From Desulfurococcales archaeon (GTDB lineage: Archaea; Thermoproteota; Thermoprotei_A; Sulfolobales; Fervidicoccaceae): a stretch of 7,131 nucleotides of DNA. This document shows, one piece after another, positions 4,934-7,131 of the stretch; within the stretch, counting starts at the first letter, position 1, and the number at the start of each line of letters is the position of its first letter. The DNA lies in assembly GCA_027048265.1 (NCBI GenBank), contig JALTXS010000009.1, positions 1 through 7,131 on the forward strand. Reading direction: 5' to 3'. Below the pieces are notes generated by a model that was given only the letters and a program-made list of their open reading frames with translations, was not told the DNA's origin and searched no databases. Both the position numbers and the translations under genes were made by a program.

Positions 4934-5653
4934 TTACCTCTGTTCGATCGATGTGTGGAAGACTGTCCGGGTTAGGGGGATGAGAGGGTTCGTGACCCTT
5001 TTGCCCCGGTAGGCCTTCTCTAGTAGGTCCGCTGTCTCGAAGAGGGCCTCAATGTCCTCTTCTGCGAGTAGCCAGCTCCTCCAGAGGCTCCATATGCAGG
5101 TGCTTGAGACTATCTGCTCTACTATCCCCCCGTTTGAGAAGAAGCCCACGCTGCTCCTAATGTCGTTGGGGCTGGGGTAGCAATAGGGCCCGGGGTGGGT
5201 GTGCATGAAGACGCAGGAGCGGACCTCGGGGAGGACGATCCTATCCCCCTCACCCTCTAGGAGTATGGCGGCATCGTGGTCTAGGAATACTATGAAGGCA
5301 TGCTCCCTACCCCTCTCCTCCGTGAGCCTCCGCAGCTGTTTCACATAGTCGTCGCCCTTTGTCCTGAGGAGCTCGACGTATGCATGGTAGGCATCGCGGA
5401 ACCCGATTGACGTGGGAGGGGGCTCCTCCACAAGTATCTCGACCGACTCCCGGTATCGTTCCCTAAGCTCGTCTATTACGCCCCCACCATCGCTGAATGC
5501 CAGGGGGATGTACACGCGGGCCCTCTCAAGCTCCAGGTAGATCTGGTCACCCAGGCCCTCTACCCAGAGGTCCTCCGCAGCGTGGAGGGCCCGGCAGGCT
5601 CGGTGGAGGAGAGAAGCCGTGGGGTCGCCCTCTATCAGCTTGTGCCACTTCAA
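4934..5653 (-). CDS. JAMM/MPN+ metalloprotease-like protein with novel N-terminal region
   Basis: The 239-aa product starts at TTG 5653, with GGAG at 5661-5664, 7 nt upstream. The start shares the tetranucleotide TTGA with the stop of the preceding gene. The frame stays open 55 codons further upstream, but that part only mirrors the neighbour and reads as low-complexity Gly/Pro. Residues 151-164 are HTHPGPYCYPSPND, an exact H-x-H-P-x6-S-x2-D match to the zinc-binding JAMM motif (H151, H153, S161, D164). A hydrophobic strand (CVFM) precedes it and GGIVEQIVSS follows, as in JAB/MPN domains. The catalytic Glu is less clear; E117 before HAFIVFL is my candidate, only 34 residues before H151. JAMM enzymes cut isopeptide or peptide bonds at ubiquitin-like proteins, and archaeal ones remove SAMP-type modifiers. 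Residues 1-115 are helix-rich, acidic and unrecognised. A JAMM-fold protein is likely; substrate and activity are unknown. Confidence 0.82.
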   Translation of the reverse strand: MKWHKLIEGDPTASLLHRACRALHAAEDLWVEGLGDQIYLELERARVYIPLAFSDGGGVIDELRERYRESVEILVEEPPPTSIGFRDAYHAYVELLRTKGDDYVKQLRRLTEERGREHAFIVFLDHDAAILLEGEGDRIVLPEVRSCVFMHTHPGPYCYPSPNDIRSSVGFFSNGGIVEQIVSSTCIWSLWRSWLLAEEDIEALFETADLLEKAYRGKRVTNPLIPLTRTVFHTSIEQR

Positions 5654-6216
5654 GCTTCTTCTCCTTCCTCTGCCGGGCTTGGAGGCGTTGGGGTGTAGGG
5701 GCGTGTTATTATCCTGCGTCCCCGGTCCGTCTCCACTATCACCGCGTCCGCCCCCTTGGGGACCTCCACTAGGCCCTCGAAGACATAGTATTGGGTCCCC
5801 TTCTTTGGCTTGGCCCACTTTACCTGGCCCTGCTTCACTACACCCACTCTTATTATACGTGCGGGCCGGGGGAATATGAGGTCGGGCTTGAGGGATTCTT
5901 CTCCCTCGGTGCTTTCCCCGAGGAAGAGTGCGAAGCCCTTGCCTTCCACATCCACCTCCACTAGGGCGTCCCTGTATCTGGATATGAGCCTGGGCTTGTC
6001 CTTCTGCACCTTGTTGTATATTGCGTCAACTATGTCCTTCTTGGTCCTCACCTCTATCCTCTCGAGGCTCTCGGCCTCCTCGAGGGGCTCGTAGACCTTC
6101 ATTAGCACACCGCCCACCCTCGTTATCTGCGGCTTGTATACCCTGAGGTGGAGGATGGCGTCGGCCTTCTTGTAGGACTCGGCTGTGCTTTGCTGGCTTT
6201 CCCTCTTCCCGGGCAA
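5650..6216 (-). CDS. Conserved-looking 188-aa protein of unknown function, partner of the JAMM gene
   Basis: The start is TTG at 6216, with GGAGGGAGG at 6221-6229 ending 4 nt upstream. I do not recognise the family. The first ~15 residues are polar. Residues 18-42 (ADAILHLRVYKPQITRVGG and following) look like beta strands. About 44-85 is a charged helical stretch rich in Lys, Arg and Glu (VRTKKDIVDAIYNKVQKDK). About 86-170 alternates strands with basic turns (VKWAKPKKG), and the last 18 residues form a Pro/Glu-rich tail. There is no signal peptide, membrane segment or obvious catalytic motif. The strand-rich core could be a small beta-grasp or beta-barrel binding domain, but the C-terminus has no Gly-Gly, so it is not an obvious ubiquitin-like modifier. 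Its stop overlaps the JAMM start by 4 nt, which argues for coupled translation and a shared role. It is the first gene of the minus-strand unit. Confidence 0.78.
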   Translation of the reverse strand: MPGKRESQQSTAESYKKADAILHLRVYKPQITRVGGVLMKVYEPLEEAESLERIEVRTKKDIVDAIYNKVQKDKPRLISRYRDALVEVDVEGKGFALFLGESTEGEESLKPDLIFPRPARIIRVGVVKQGQVKWAKPKKGTQYYVFEGLVEVPKGADAVIVETDRGRRIITRPYTPTPPSPAEEGEEA

Positions 6217-6269
6217 TGTGCCTCCCTCCGCGGCTCTTACCGTCTCCTCAGAACTGTGTGGAGCGACAG

Positions 6270-6280
6270 TAATAATAATA
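6270..6280 (-). promoter_or_regulatory. Candidate TATA element for the 188-aa gene and downstream unit
   Basis: TATTATTATTA on the minus strand predicts transcription near 6249, giving a leader of about 30 nt before TTG at 6216. The trinucleotide repetition makes it a weaker match than a canonical box, but nothing better lies between the two divergent genes on this strand. Confidence 0.4.
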
Positions 6281-6292
6281 GGGCTCGCCTGG

Positions 6293-6300
6293 TTTAATTT
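6293..6300 (+). promoter_or_regulatory. Candidate TATA box for the aminotransferase gene
   Basis: TTTAATTT on the plus strand predicts a transcript start near 6322, about 30 nt before the GTG at 6353. It lies only about 13 nt from the divergent candidate element at 6270-6280, so the two promoters would overlap and could interfere with or co-regulate each other. Confidence 0.5.
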
Positions 6301-6352
6301 GTACTGTTGACGAGCTCCTTCCCCAGTCCTGTGTGTTCTAAGGGTGGGTGTT

Positions 6353-7131
6353 GTGATTCTGAACCCTGTTCTCGACGAGATTATGGGAGAGCAGTCCTTC
6401 TCCTACATAGCCAAGGCCAAGGCGATTGAAAGGGAGAAGGGCATAAGGGTTATAAGCTTCGGGGTGGGGCAGCCGGACTTCGACACCCCCAGTCACATAA
6501 AGGAGGCAGCCAAGAGGGCTCTTGACGAGGGTTTCACGGGGTACACTGAGACACCTGGGATACTGGAGCTGCGCCAGGCCATTGCCGACTACCTGAACGA
6601 GCGCTATGGAGCGGGGGTGGGGCCCGACAACATCATGGTAACCACCGGCGGTAAGACGGCCCTGTTCCTAGCCATAGCAGCTACTGTGAAGAGGGGCTCG
6701 GAGGTCATAATACCCGAGCCCAGCTACTACGCCTACGCCCAAGTGGCGAAGATATTCGGGGCCAAGCCCGTATACGTTCCCCTCAGGTGGAGCAGAGAAA
6801 AGGGCTTCGAGATAGACCTTGACCCCATCCTAGAGAAGATAACGCCCAACACCACGGCTATCATACTTAACAACCCCAGCAACCCCACGGGCGCCCTCTT
6901 CTCCAAGGAGCAGGTGAGGAGACTATACGACGAGGCCGCTAGCCGGGGGATCGCCGTCGTTGCTGATGAGGTATATGACAACTTCGTGTACGACGGCGAG
7001 TTCTACAGCGTCACCAGCATTGACGGGTGGATGGAGAACGCCGTGCTGGCCCACTCGTTTAGCAAGACCTTCGCCATGACGGGGTGGAGGCTGGGTTTCG
7101 TCGCGGCTGACAAGAGGGTCATAGACAAGCT
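6353..7131 (+). CDS. Class I (aspartate-type) PLP aminotransferase, partial, C-terminus beyond the window
   Basis: The frame from GTG at 6353 runs to the window edge (259 codons seen of an expected ~390-400). Fold-type I aminotransferase landmarks appear in order: GVGQPDFDTP at 37-46, GYTETPG, TTGGKTALFLA (cofactor-phosphate loop), NNPSNPTGA starting at N173 (N177 for the PLP ring oxygen), DEVYDNFVYDG at 205-215 (D205 for the PLP nitrogen, Y208), and SFSKTFAMTGWRLGF with the Schiff-base lysine K238 and phosphate-binding R246. This matches the archaeal/bacterial I-gamma aspartate aminotransferase group. Members act on aspartate, aromatic amino acids, alanine or others, and the specificity-setting C-terminal arginine is outside the window, so I give no symbol. 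The GTG is preceded by a G-rich AGGGTGGG (6341-6348), a plausible ribosome site. An in-frame GTG at 6344 is an alternative with no site upstream. Confidence 0.93.
   Translation, partial: MILNPVLDEIMGEQSFSYIAKAKAIEREKGIRVISFGVGQPDFDTPSHIKEAAKRALDEGFTGYTETPGILELRQAIADYLNERYGAGVGPDNIMVTTGGKTALFLAIAATVKRGSEVIIPEPSYYAYAQVAKIFGAKPVYVPLRWSREKGFEIDLDPILEKITPNTTAIILNNPSNPTGALFSKEQVRRLYDEAASRGIAVVADEVYDNFVYDGEFYSVTSIDGWMENAVLAHSFSKTFAMTGWRLGFVAADKRVIDK

Noticed and set aside
5654..5818. Upstream 55-codon extension of the JAMM protein frame
   Set aside because: It lies wholly inside the 188-aa gene in another frame, reads as Gly/Pro/Arg-rich low complexity, and the TTG at 5653 has a good Shine-Dalgarno and a classic stop-start overlap.

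Overview
This 7.1-kb, roughly 57% GC window looks like chromosomal DNA of a hyperthermophilic crenarchaeon, most likely Desulfurococcales. The reasons are heavy use of AGG for arginine and ATA for isoleucine, frequent TTG starts (positions 1455, 2907, 4857, 5653, 6216) and GTG starts (6353, possibly 4428), strong GGAGG-type Shine-Dalgarno sites, archaeal TATA boxes and very tight spacing. An Aeropyrum-like genome would fit, but the genus is inferred and not shown.

Left block (1-2093). A partial minus-strand sugar-isomerase (SIS) domain gene runs off the left edge. It overlaps the end of a metallo-beta-lactamase-fold hydrolase gene on the same strand, and the two form one unit. Divergent from them is a cyclase/kynurenine-formamidase-family metalloenzyme gene. 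The short divergent region has one symmetric TATA-like element and a perfect 7-bp inverted repeat that abuts an in-frame ATG of the hydrolase.

Centre (2094-3135). A convergent minus-strand gene encodes a small five-helix membrane protein with paired histidines in two helices, suggesting a di-heme ferric-reductase/cytochrome-b-like module. Its promoter carries an exact tandem 15-bp repeat. Divergent from it is a very small plus-strand gene (37 aa, 2907-3020) with a near-ideal TATA box and Shine-Dalgarno. I do not recognise its product.

Right block (3136-6216, minus strand). In transcription order: an unknown 188-aa protein; a 239-aa protein with a textbook JAMM (MPN+) metalloprotease motif, overlapping the first gene by 4 nt; a RidA-family enamine/imine deaminase; and an ACT-domain threonine dehydratase. 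The last two make metabolic sense together, because RidA removes the reactive enamine/imine products released by threonine/serine dehydratases. Divergent from this block, a class I aminotransferase gene (6353 onward) runs off the right edge.

The best candidates for undescribed biology are the JAMM protein with its unknown operon partner and the 37-aa gene. The rest of the window is mostly recognisable metabolism. I saw no tRNA, rRNA, CRISPR array, insertion sequence or sign of recent transfer.
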